Source: JAZMZS01 sp045586105
GTDB taxonomy: Bacteria > Bacillota > Clostridia > Oscillospirales > CAG-272
DNA: 17,861 bases
Assembly (NCBI GenBank): GCA_045586105.1
Contig: JAZMZS010000006.1
Coordinates: 1 to 17,861 of the forward strand
Direction: 5' to 3'
This document shows positions 7,834-14,349 of the stretch, piece after piece (position 1 is the first letter of the stretch; each line of letters opens with the position of its first letter). The notes under the pieces are model-generated. The model ran no database searches. It worked only from the letters and a program-made list of their open reading frames with translations, and was not told the origin of the DNA. The position numbers were made by a program, and so were the translations under genes.

Positions 7834-8298
7834 ATGAAAGCAGTAATTCAAAGAGTAAATCATGCATGCGTGAAGATCGACGGGGAGACGGTCTCCTCTA
7901 TCGGATGCGGTTTTTTGATCTTTTTGGGTGTTGGCGGCGGAGACGATGAGTCGGATGCTCAGATCCTTGCTAACAAGATTTCAAAGCTGAGGATATTTAC
8001 CGATGAAAACGACAAGATGAACAGGTCGATTGCCGATGTAGGCGGAAGTGTGCTGGTTATATCGAATTTCACCCTGTATGCCAACTGTACACACGGCAAC
8101 AGACCGGATTTCTTTGACAGCGCAAGACCCGATGTTGCCGAGCCTCTGTATGAGAAATTCGTTGAGCTGATAAAAAACATCGGTATTGAATGCGTTACGG
8201 GCAGATTTGGGGCGGATATGAAGGTCTCGCTTGAAAACGACGGACCTGTAACGATAATTATTGACAGCAGTATGCTGAAAAACAAGAACCATGGGTGA
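7834..8298 (+). CDS. dtd: D-aminoacyl-tRNA deacylase
   Basis: DTD removes D-amino acids (and glycine from mischarged tRNA-Ala) from tRNA in the cytoplasm, protecting translation. At 154 residues it has the family's usual length and begins with the typical MKAVIQRV. The two active-site phrases are visible: ISNFTLYA (76-83) and the Gly-cisPro motif in NDGPVT (G137, P138). The first normally reads SQFTL; here Asn replaces Gln at position 78. GGAG with a short A-rich spacer precedes the ATG. The stop overlaps a GTG of the downstream hemZ frame, and only 5 bases separate the stop from the preferred hemZ ATG, so coupled translation is likely. Confidence 0.95.
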   Translation: MKAVIQRVNHACVKIDGETVSSIGCGFLIFLGVGGGDDESDAQILANKISKLRIFTDENDKMNRSIADVGGSVLVISNFTLYANCTHGNRPDFFDSARPDVAEPLYEKFVELIKNIGIECVTGRFGADMKVSLENDGPVTIIIDSSMLKNKNHG

Positions 8299-8303
8299 TT
8301 GAT

Positions 8304-9809
8304 ATGAAGATCAGAGTTAGCGGAAACGTAAACGAGTATTACGTGCAGACCCTCAGCATGCTGTTCTTCCCGGGCGCAAAATTCTCTGATAAGGATGCCG
8401 CAGAAGGCGCGCCCCATCTTTATGTTGACGTACAAGATGATGAAAACGGAGTAAGATGCACTGCAGAGATGTCTGACGGTGTAAAGCTTGCCCGCGGAGC
8501 ACACGAGTGCGGCTGGATGGAAGGAGAGACCAGACAGCGTGTTATCAAGATCGCTGTCGGAAAGGCGGTATTTGAGGCGGGAAAGGAGCTTTTTAAGCTG
8601 ACGCCGCCCTGGGGCATTCTGATAGGCGTGCGTCCTACTAAGGTCCCTATGGGATATCTGTTGCAGGGAAAGGGTATCAGAGAAACTCAGGGAATACTCA
8701 AAAACGAGTATTTTCTCAATGCAAAAAAAGCACAGCTCGTAACCAGCATAGCTTCGTATGAGATGAAGCTTACAAAGAAAATGACGGATAAGTATTGCAG
8801 TGTATATGTGTCAATTCCGTTTTGCCCGTCAAGGTGTGCATATTGCTCCTTTGTTTCCTATACATCAAAGCGCCTTCTTTCCTTGCTTGACGAATATCTG
8901 GTTGAGCTAAAAAAAGAAATAATTCAGATATTCACCCTCATAAAGGAAAAGGGATACAAGGTCGCCACGGTCTACATCGGAGGCGGAACGCCCACCATAC
9001 TGAATGAGCTGCAGCTCGCAGACCTGCTTGGTCATATCAGTGCCAATACCGACGTGACAGAGCTTATGGAGTTTACCCTCGAGGCGGGACGTCCCGACAC
9101 TATCACCGCACAAAAGCTTGCAGTGGCAAAGGAATTTGGCGTGACCAGGATCAGCGTAAATCCGCAGAGCCTTAGCGATGCGGTGCTTGAGACTATCGGC
9201 AGAAAGCACAACGTAGCACAGTTCTTTGAGGCTTATGATATAGCGAGAGCCTCGGGAATCAAGGATATAAACATCGATCTTATCGCAGGACTTCCGTCGG
9301 ATAATTTTATTCGCTTTTCCAGGACTGTCGACAAGGTGTGTGAGCTTTCTCCGGAGAATATAACGATACATACCTTCTCCGTGAAGAAATCAAGCGATAT
9401 TCTCAGGCAGGGAAATGACGTATATTCACTCGGAACAGGTGTTGCAGCCAAGTGCATCGATTATTCTCAGGTAAAGATGAGAAATTCCGGATATAAGCCA
9501 TACTATATGTACAGGCAGAAGAATACTGTTGAAAACCTCGAGAATGTAGGGTATGCAAAGGAAGGACACGAGGGACTTTATAACATCTTTATGATGGAAG
9601 AGTACCATACGATATTCGCAGCAGGCGCGGGTGCTGTTACCAAGCTTGTGGATTATAACCATCCGATAAACGGAGGCTGCAGGATAAAGAGAATATTCAA
9701 TCCCAAATATCCGTATGAATACTTAAGGGGAGCAGGAGACCTGGAGAAAAAATACAGAAGTATATCAAAAGAGCACGATGAGTTTTTTTCTGTGGTAACT
9801 GAGGAGTAG
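8304..9809 (+). CDS. hemZ: HemZ-type radical SAM protein (putative coproporphyrinogen dehydrogenase)
   Basis: The 501-residue protein (from ATG 8304) has an N-terminal domain of about 150 residues typical of HemZ, then a radical SAM core with C174-x3-C178-x2-C181 (SIPFCPSRCAYCSF), which binds the 4Fe-4S cluster, and the SAM-contact phrase GGGTPT. The fourth position after the cluster is Phe rather than the Cys of classical HemN, as in HemZ and HemW proteins. B. subtilis HemZ is linked to oxygen-independent coproporphyrinogen oxidation; no other haem gene is in this window, so the true substrate here is open. The longer frame starts at GTG 8295, which overlaps the dtd stop; ATG 8304 is preferred because GGTGA lies 5 bases before it and the protein then begins MKIRV. 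Confidence 0.9.
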   Translation: MKIRVSGNVNEYYVQTLSMLFFPGAKFSDKDAAEGAPHLYVDVQDDENGVRCTAEMSDGVKLARGAHECGWMEGETRQRVIKIAVGKAVFEAGKELFKLTPPWGILIGVRPTKVPMGYLLQGKGIRETQGILKNEYFLNAKKAQLVTSIASYEMKLTKKMTDKYCSVYVSIPFCPSRCAYCSFVSYTSKRLLSLLDEYLVELKKEIIQIFTLIKEKGYKVATVYIGGGTPTILNELQLADLLGHISANTDVTELMEFTLEAGRPDTITAQKLAVAKEFGVTRISVNPQSLSDAVLETIGRKHNVAQFFEAYDIARASGIKDINIDLIAGLPSDNFIRFSRTVDKVCELSPENITIHTFSVKKSSDILRQGNDVYSLGTGVAAKCIDYSQVKMRNSGYKPYYMYRQKNTVENLENVGYAKEGHEGLYNIFMMEEYHTIFAAGAGAVTKLVDYNHPINGGCRIKRIFNPKYPYEYLRGAGDLEKKYRSISKEHDEFFSVVTEE

Positions 9810-9813
9810 TATT

Positions 9814-11445
9814 ATGTCAGAGGTTTCTGTAAATTCAAAATCAAATAAGATATTGGGCGGTGTCGTGATACTGACAGTAGCCAATATAATAGTAAAAATC
9901 ATAGGATTTGCCTATAAGATCCCTCTTCTGAGCATTCTCGGAGAAAACGGAATGGCATACTATAATTCCGCGTATCAGATATATACGTGGTTTTATACCC
10001 TTTCCACGGCAGGTCTTCCGCTTGCTGTAGCAAAGCTCGTTGCGTGGGCTCGTGCTGAGGGAAGGCTAAAGCAAAGTGCGGCGACACTGAGGATAGCAAT
10101 GACCATATTCGGCATTGTCGGTGTTGCGGGATCAGGTGCAATGCTTGCTTTTGCACGTCCGTTATGCGCACTGCAGAATAATCCCGATGCTTATATGAGC
10201 ATTATGATGCTTGCTCCCACGCTCTTTTTCATATGTCTGACAAGTGCATACAGAGGATATTTTCAGGGATATGAAAAAATGATGCCCACGGCGATCTCTG
10301 AGGTGATCGAGGCGGGATCCAAGCTCGCGCTCGGAATTGCTCTTGCGCTTTACGCCCAGAGCAACGGTCTTTCTCTTGCTTACCAGGCGGCTTATGCTAT
10401 CTTCGGTGTTTCTATGGGAGCGGTGCTCAGCACGCTGTATCTGTTTATAACCAAGAAGCTGTTCAAGGATGACCGCGGTGTCTCGGTAGATCATGCGGAG
10501 GATTCGGTTCTTCCGACATCATCGATCGCGAAAAATCTGCTCAATATTGCTATTCCGATATCCCTCAGCTCATCTGTAATGAGCGTAGCATCTCTTATCG
10601 ATTCCTTTGTGATGATAGGTGCGCTGAAGTCTATCGGTATCGAGGCGAAGGTCGCCGAGGGAATATTCGGCAACTATACAACACAGTGTGTCACGATGTA
10701 CAACCTCCCTACGGTGCTTGTTATGCCTATTGCTGTCGGTATCGTGCCGTTTCTTACCGAAATGCTCCAGAAGAAAAACAAGGAAGGATACCGCAGTATT
10801 GCGACCTCTGCTATCAAGATGACTAACGTCATCGCGTTCCCGTGTGCACTCGGTCTTTCCTCGCTTGCATTCCCGATACTGAAAATGATATTTGATAATG
10901 ATACCGAACGAATAGCCCCTATGCTCTCGGTATTGTCTTTGGCTGTCATTTTCGTAGGGATCGTTACAGTTACCAACGTTATTCTGCAGACGCATAACAA
11001 GCAGTATATGACGCTTGTATCCATCGCCAGCGGTACCGCGTGCAAGTTTGTTTGTGCGCTTGTGCTGACAGGAGTGAACGGGCAGACCACCCTCGGCGTA
11101 CTCGGCACTCCTACGAGTACTGTTGTTTGTTATTTCGTTGCGGCGCTGATGAATATAATATTTGTAATAAAGTACACCGGTGTTGTTCCCGCATTCGGAT
11201 CGGTATTTATGAGACCCTTCCTGTCGGCGCTCTTGTGCGCAGTCGCGGCAGGAGCTTGCTATCATTTTACTCAGAGCTCGCTTGGATTAGTGCTCGCTAC
11301 TCTTCTTGGAATAATGGCGGCTGTGCTTGTGTACGTTGTTGCCATTTTCGTGCTTGGAGTAATAACAAAGGATGACGTAAGTCTTCTTCCTAAAGTTAAA
11401 CATATCGCAGCGCTGCTTGAGAAGATGCATCTTCTCAAGGCGTGA
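9814..11445 (+). CDS. MATE/MOP-type polysaccharide flippase (SpoVB/YabM-like)
   Basis: This is a 543-residue polytopic membrane protein with about 12-14 hydrophobic helices, starting ILGGVVILTVANIIVKIIGFAYKIPL, the classic opening of the MurJ/SpoVB/YabM group. Members of this MOP superfamily move lipid-linked sugar precursors across the membrane; SpoVB acts in spore cortex synthesis and YabM is a paralogue of it. Position decides the likely orthologue: mazG, rqcP, yabP, yabQ and divIC follow, as they follow yabM in B. subtilis. GAGGAG (9801-9806) overlaps the hemZ end and sits 7 bases from the ATG. The last codons lie in a perfect palindrome (11416-11439). The exact substrate cannot be read from the sequence. 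Confidence 0.88.
   Translation: MSEVSVNSKSNKILGGVVILTVANIIVKIIGFAYKIPLLSILGENGMAYYNSAYQIYTWFYTLSTAGLPLAVAKLVAWARAEGRLKQSAATLRIAMTIFGIVGVAGSGAMLAFARPLCALQNNPDAYMSIMMLAPTLFFICLTSAYRGYFQGYEKMMPTAISEVIEAGSKLALGIALALYAQSNGLSLAYQAAYAIFGVSMGAVLSTLYLFITKKLFKDDRGVSVDHAEDSVLPTSSIAKNLLNIAIPISLSSSVMSVASLIDSFVMIGALKSIGIEAKVAEGIFGNYTTQCVTMYNLPTVLVMPIAVGIVPFLTEMLQKKNKEGYRSIATSAIKMTNVIAFPCALGLSSLAFPILKMIFDNDTERIAPMLSVLSLAVIFVGIVTVTNVILQTHNKQYMTLVSIASGTACKFVCALVLTGVNGQTTLGVLGTPTSTVVCYFVAALMNIIFVIKYTGVVPAFGSVFMRPFLSALLCAVAAGACYHFTQSSLGLVLATLLGIMAAVLVYVVAIFVLGVITKDDVSLLPKVKHIAALLEKMHLLKA
11416..11439. repeat. Perfect 24-base palindrome in the 3' end of the flippase gene
   Basis: CTTGAGAAGATG (11416-11427) is followed immediately by its exact reverse complement through 11439. 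As RNA it can form a 10-bp stem with a UGCA loop, ending 3 bases before the flippase stop codon (11443-11445). A T-rich patch (TTATTTT, from 11450) and then the mazG Shine-Dalgarno follow. Confidence 0.8.
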
Positions 11446-11467
11446 ATGCTTATTTTGAGGTGAAAAA

Positions 11468-12283
11468 ATGAAGGACTGTAAGCTGCTGATAGACCAACTG
11501 CTCTCTAAGGACAAGTATGATTTTTACGATCTGTGTGATGTTGTACGCGTACTTAGATCGGATGTCGGCTGTCCCTGGGACAGAGAGCAGGATCACAAAA
11601 GTATCAGAAACGATCTGATAGAAGAGACCTACGAGGTGATCGAGGCTATTGATAATGACGATCCGCCCCTTCTCTGTGAGGAGCTCGGAGATGTTATGCT
11701 TCAGGCGGTGTTCCACGCAGAGATCGAAGAGGAGCGCGGCCGCTTTGACGTGAATGAAGTGACAGACGGTATATGTAAAAAGCTCATACACCGCCATCCT
11801 CACGTTTTCGGTGACGTTATAGCGGAAACCTCAGATAAGGTGCTTGAAAACTGGGACAAGATCAAGGCTGATGAAAAATCACGTGATACCGTCTATTCTC
11901 AGATGGAGAGTATTCCTCCTATGCTTCCATCTCTGATGAGGGCAAGAAAGATAGGCTCACGTGCGGCAAAGGTGGGATTTGATTTCCCTTCGGCTGAAGA
12001 GGCGTTTTGCAAGATCGAGGAGGAGAGCAGGGAACTGAGAGAGGCAATGGGTACTGAGCGCGCTCATGAGGAGCTCGGCGATCTTCTTTTCTCTGTAGTA
12101 AATGTCGCTCGATTGCTTGGGATCGATCCCGAGCAGGCGCTCAACGACTCGAACAGGAAATTTATGGAGCGATTCAAAATGCTCGAGGAGGATGTTATCG
12201 CGGACGGTAAAAGCATGAAGGATCTGACTCTCGGAGAGCTTGATGAGTACTACGAAAGAGCAAAAAAGAGGATAAACGTTTGA
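11468..12283 (+). CDS. mazG: MazG nucleoside triphosphate pyrophosphohydrolase
   Basis: MazG hydrolyses (deoxy)nucleoside triphosphates to monophosphates and pyrophosphate, removing aberrant nucleotides; in E. coli it also influences ppGpp levels. The 271-residue protein has two tandem MazG domains. The first has CPWDREQDHKS (35-45), EETYE (52-56) and EELGD (71-75); the second has EEESRE (184-189) and EELGD (201-205). These acidic clusters bind Mg2+. The ortholog YabN of B. subtilis has an extra N-terminal tetrapyrrole-methylase-like domain, which is missing here. GAGGTGA (11457-11463) gives a good ribosome-binding site. Confidence 0.95.
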   Translation: MKDCKLLIDQLLSKDKYDFYDLCDVVRVLRSDVGCPWDREQDHKSIRNDLIEETYEVIEAIDNDDPPLLCEELGDVMLQAVFHAEIEEERGRFDVNEVTDGICKKLIHRHPHVFGDVIAETSDKVLENWDKIKADEKSRDTVYSQMESIPPMLPSLMRARKIGSRAAKVGFDFPSAEEAFCKIEEESRELREAMGTERAHEELGDLLFSVVNVARLLGIDPEQALNDSNRKFMERFKMLEEDVIADGKSMKDLTLGELDEYYERAKKRINV

Positions 12284-12298
12284 TTTTCCTGTTTTTTT
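12269..12298 (+). terminator. Weak candidate terminator at the mazG end
   Basis: AGGA (12269-12272) pairs with TCCT (12287-12290), with two further A-U pairs beyond a T-T mismatch. Seven T residues follow at 12292-12298. The stem overlaps the mazG stop and is short, so termination would be inefficient at best. Confidence 0.35.
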
Positions 12299-12341
12299 CC
12301 AATATATTCGATATTTTTACCAAAAAATATTGATAAAGCAC

Positions 12342-12370
12342 TTGATAATTCTATTTAAAAATGATATAAT
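12342..12370 (+). promoter_or_regulatory. Sigma-A-type promoter for hup
   Basis: TTGATA at 12342-12347 and a perfect TATAAT at 12365-12370 are separated by the optimal 17 bases. Transcription would start near 12377, giving a leader of about 64 bases. The 157-base gap between mazG and hup is very AT-rich and holds no gene. Confidence 0.85.
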
Positions 12371-12396
12371 AAATCATGCTTAAGTGCAAAATATTA

Positions 12397-12418
12397 TATG
12401 TTTTGTATAAAAAACATA
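12397..12418 (+). repeat. Hairpin in the hup leader
   Basis: TATGTTTT (12397-12404) pairs perfectly with AAAACATA (12411-12418) around the loop GTATAA. It sits in the predicted hup 5' untranslated region, 7 bases before the AAAGGAG ribosome-binding site (12426-12432), and could stabilise a highly expressed message. Confidence 0.45.
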
Positions 12419-12440
12419 AATTCAGAAAGGAGCGCTTATT

Positions 12441-12716
12441 ATGAATAAGACTCAGTTGATCGAGGCAGTAGCAAAGCAGGCTGATATCAAGAAGAAGGAC
12501 GCAGAGGCAGCAGTAAACGCTGTTATGGCTGCAATCGAGACCGCTCTCGTTGAGGGTGAAAAGGTTCAGCTCGTCGGCTTTGGTACCTTTGAGGTTAAGA
12601 CCCGTGCAGCAAGAGCAGGCAAGAACCCCAGAACAGGCGAGGCTATCACTATTCCTGCTTCCAAGTATCCTGCATTCTCTGCAGGCGGAGCAATGAAGGC
12701 TGCTGTAAACAAGTAA
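12441..12716 (+). CDS. hup: HU family DNA-binding protein
   Basis: This 91-residue histone-like protein coats and bends DNA as a dimer. It shows the whole HU fold: N-terminal helices (MNKTQLIEAVAKQADIKKKD), the signature VGFGTFEVKTRAARAGKNP (about 45-63) leading into the DNA-binding arms, and the C-terminal helix ending in AAVNK. AAAGGAG at 12426-12432 is 8 bases from the ATG. Its codon choice (many GCA/GCT, AAG, CTC, GTT) looks more biased than that of its neighbours, as expected for a highly expressed gene. It has its own promoter and a strong terminator, so it is probably transcribed mainly as a monocistronic unit although it lies inside a conserved gene cluster. Confidence 0.97.
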   Translation: MNKTQLIEAVAKQADIKKKDAEAAVNAVMAAIETALVEGEKVQLVGFGTFEVKTRAARAGKNPRTGEAITIPASKYPAFSAGGAMKAAVNK

Positions 12717-12733
12717 TTTTTATATTGCAAGAT

Positions 12734-12779
12734 AAACTGGCCTGTCACCGTGCTTTGCACGGTTACAGGCAGTTTTCTT
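12734..12779 (+). terminator. Strong intrinsic terminator after hup
   Basis: The inner stem ACCGTGC (12747-12753) / GCACGGT (12757-12763) closes a TTT loop. It is extended by CCTGT/ACAGG after one C-T mismatch, and by AAACTG/CAGTTT around one bulged G (12740). TTTTCTT follows at 12773-12779. It lies between the hup stop and the rqcP ribosome-binding site, so rqcP and the genes after it depend on read-through or on an unseen promoter. Confidence 0.92.
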
Positions 12780-12797
12780 GTTGATCGGGAGGATAGA

Positions 12798-13043
12798 ATG
12801 AGACTGGACAAATATCTTAAGGTTTCAAGACTCATAAAAAGGCGCACCGTCGCCAATGACGCATGCGACGAAGAGCATATAAACGTAAACGGTAAAACAG
12901 CAAAGGCATCCTATCAGGTAAAGCAGGGAGATATCATTGCTATTACCTACGGTGAGAAGACGGTCAGGGTCAGAGTGCTTGATATCAAGGACAGTACAAA
13001 AAAGGCTGATGCTGCTCAGATGTATGAGATAGTAGAAGGCTGA
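12798..13043 (+). CDS. rqcP: RqcP (YabO), S4-domain ribosome-associated quality-control factor
   Basis: This is a small S4-domain RNA-binding protein of 81 residues: MRLDKYLKVSRLIKRRTVAN, then the S4 strand phrase INVNGKTAKASYQVKQGDII. In B. subtilis RqcP binds stalled 50S-peptidyl-tRNA complexes and works with RqcH to add C-terminal alanine tails to incomplete proteins; the older view linked it to Hsp15. The open frame extends back to GTG 12750, but that GTG lies inside the hup terminator stem. The ATG at 12798 has GGGAGG 5 bases upstream and gives the conserved N-terminus, so it is chosen. The protein ends in a charged tail (KDSTKKADAAQMYEIVEG). yabP follows after 70 bases. Confidence 0.93.
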   Translation: MRLDKYLKVSRLIKRRTVANDACDEEHINVNGKTAKASYQVKQGDIIAITYGEKTVRVRVLDIKDSTKKADAAQMYEIVEG

Positions 13044-13113
13044 CCGGTCACTGTTCTTATTTCGGCTTTTCGAACATAACATTTAGTATAGGTTATGAAA
13101 AGGAGCCGATAAT

Positions 13114-13398
13114 ATGAATGATATTACACAGCCTGTAGATAAAAAGCACACTTTATCACTGATCTCGAGAGAAAAGCTGGATCTTGACGGAGTGATCGAC
13201 GTACTCGATTTCGATCCATCCTGCGTAAATATCAAAACGAGCATGGGCGTGCTCTCTGTAGAAGGCGCAGAGCTCAGGATCATCAGCCTTTCCAAGGACA
13301 CGGGAAAGATCTATATTGAGGGTAGCATAGACAGCCTCTTTTACTACGGCGCATCCGAAGAGAAGCATGGCGGACTTTTCAGAAGGCGGGTGAAGTAG
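13114..13398 (+). CDS. yabP: Sporulation protein YabP
   Basis: The 94-residue protein begins with HTLSLISREKLDLDGVIDVLDFD, the typical YabP/YqfC opening, with a second conserved stretch MGVLSVEGAELRIISLS. In B. subtilis yabP is expressed in the mother cell under sigma-E and is needed for spore formation, acting at or near the forespore membrane; its biochemical role is unknown. AAAAGGAG precedes the ATG at good spacing. A CATAAC/GTTATG inverted repeat (13075-13080 and 13092-13097) lies just upstream in the 70-base gap. The stop (13396-13398) abuts the GTG of yabQ. Confidence 0.92.
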   Translation: MNDITQPVDKKHTLSLISREKLDLDGVIDVLDFDPSCVNIKTSMGVLSVEGAELRIISLSKDTGKIYIEGSIDSLFYYGASEEKHGGLFRRRVK

Positions 13399-14028
13399 GT
13401 GTATGTATACCAGAGGGATCTTCTGATTTTTTTAGCTGCTTCTGTTCTGGCAGGTATCATCTTGTCGGCGATGTATGACCTTCTCAGGGTGTTCAGGGCA
13501 GCACGATCCGCTCAGAGTCCGGGCAAAAGCTCCTGCCGGAGAGAAGGGTTCGGACTGCGCTTTTTGTGCCATTATAACGATCACCTCCTCCATCGGAAAG
13601 GGAGGGACGAGAGCATTCTGTATCTTGTGCTGTATTTTATTGAAGACGTGATCTATTGTATTTTTGTCGCCGTGATGATCGTATTGCTTATCTATGGCTT
13701 TAATTGGGGCAAGGGCAGACTCTTTTCGTTTCTTGCCGTAGCATTCGGCTTCCTCGCTTGGAGAGCGACGATAGGCAGGATCATGCTCGGTCTGTTTGAC
13801 CGGGCTTTGTACATCCTCGGAGCATTTTTATATTATGTTTTCTTTCCCCTTAATTTTCTGCTGTTAAAAATCAAAAAAATGATTTACAAACTGCTTCGAT
13901 TGATATATAATAGATACAGAGATTATAAGAGTACAAGATCAAAAGAAAAAAACAAACAGCAAGGCACTCCGACCGCACAAGAATTTGTGCCTGTGCGGCA
14001 TAGAGTTGTTGTTATGGAGAAAAAATGA
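13399..14028 (+). CDS. yabQ: Sporulation membrane protein YabQ
   Basis: The 209-residue protein has four probable membrane helices at about 8-28, 76-100, 107-128 and 136-158. The first helix region ends in MYDLLRVFRAAR, and the phrase IEDVIYCIFVAVMIVLLIYG matches YabQ, which in B. subtilis is required for spore cortex formation under sigma-E control. A hydrophilic loop of roughly 40 residues (about 33-72, with two cysteines and many basic residues) separates helices 1 and 2 and looks long for the family. A basic tail follows helix 4. The start is GTG 13399, directly after the yabP stop, with GGGTGA 5 bases upstream; the nearby ATG at 13403 is out of frame. Its TGA overlaps the divIC ATG. Confidence 0.87.
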   Translation: MYVYQRDLLIFLAASVLAGIILSAMYDLLRVFRAARSAQSPGKSSCRREGFGLRFLCHYNDHLLHRKGRDESILYLVLYFIEDVIYCIFVAVMIVLLIYGFNWGKGRLFSFLAVAFGFLAWRATIGRIMLGLFDRALYILGAFLYYVFFPLNFLLLKIKKMIYKLLRLIYNRYRDYKSTRSKEKNKQQGTPTAQEFVPVRHRVVVMEKK

Positions 14029-14303
14029 ACAGAAATTCCAATATGATAATCAAGCTTGGCGTGATTGCATTTGTAGTGATAGGCTTCTTTACTGTTGCAC
14101 GCCTTGAGATGAAATATAACGAGATCGAGACACAGCGTCTTCAGCTTGAGGAGCAGTACAAGCAAAACGAAGAGCTGCTCGAGGAGCTTGAGCGCGATCT
14201 TGATGCCGAATTTGATGATGAATATGTTATCAAGATAGCTAAGGAAAAGCTTAACCTCTGTATGCCGGAGGAAGTGATATTTTATAACGATCTCAATGAT
14301 TGA
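14025..14303 (+). CDS. divIC: Septum formation initiator DivIC (FtsB/DivIC family)
   Basis: DivIC is a bitopic division protein that joins FtsL and DivIB at the septum. The 92-residue protein has a short cytoplasmic start, one membrane helix at about 8-24 (IIKLGVIAFVVIGFFTV), a coiled coil at about 28-60 rich in Glu, Gln and Leu, and the family's conserved end YVIKIAKEKLNLCMPEEVIFY. The ATG overlaps the yabQ stop (ATGA), with GGAG 6 bases upstream, pointing to coupled translation. Place and size match divIC after yabQ in B. subtilis. Confidence 0.93.
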   Translation: MNRNSNMIIKLGVIAFVVIGFFTVARLEMKYNEIETQRLQLEEQYKQNEELLEELERDLDAEFDDEYVIKIAKEKLNLCMPEEVIFYNDLND

Positions 14304-14349
14304 TGATCGGATAATGCAGTTATTATTATTTTAACGGAGATTTAAAAAG

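Noticed and set aside
8295..8303. GTG start for hemZ
   Set aside because: It overlaps the dtd stop with no ribosome site at proper distance, whereas ATG 8304 has GGTGA 5 bases upstream.
10570..11265. 231-codon open frame on the - strand opposite the flippase gene
   Set aside because: It is highly charged and low in complexity, with no recognisable motif, as expected from the reverse complement of a hydrophobic membrane-protein gene.
12750..12797. Longer N-terminus for rqcP starting at GTG 12750
   Set aside because: The GTG lies inside the hup terminator stem and the added residues match no family; ATG 12798 has a good ribosome site and the conserved N-terminus.
13041..13050. Palindrome TGACCGGTCA at the rqcP stop codon
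   Set aside because: A 10-base dyad without loop is too short to be significant in a window of this size, and no partner site is seen.
13055..13082. Possible sigma-E promoter ahead of yabP (TCTTATT and CATAACAT)
   Set aside because: yabP is sigma-E controlled in B. subtilis, but the boxes match only partly and the 13-base spacing is short; too weak to annotate.
14300..14329. Possible promoter before mrp (TTGATG, 18 bases, TATTAT)
   Set aside because: The predicted start would fall on the Shine-Dalgarno itself, leaving no leader, and TATTAT repeats are common in this AT-rich gap.
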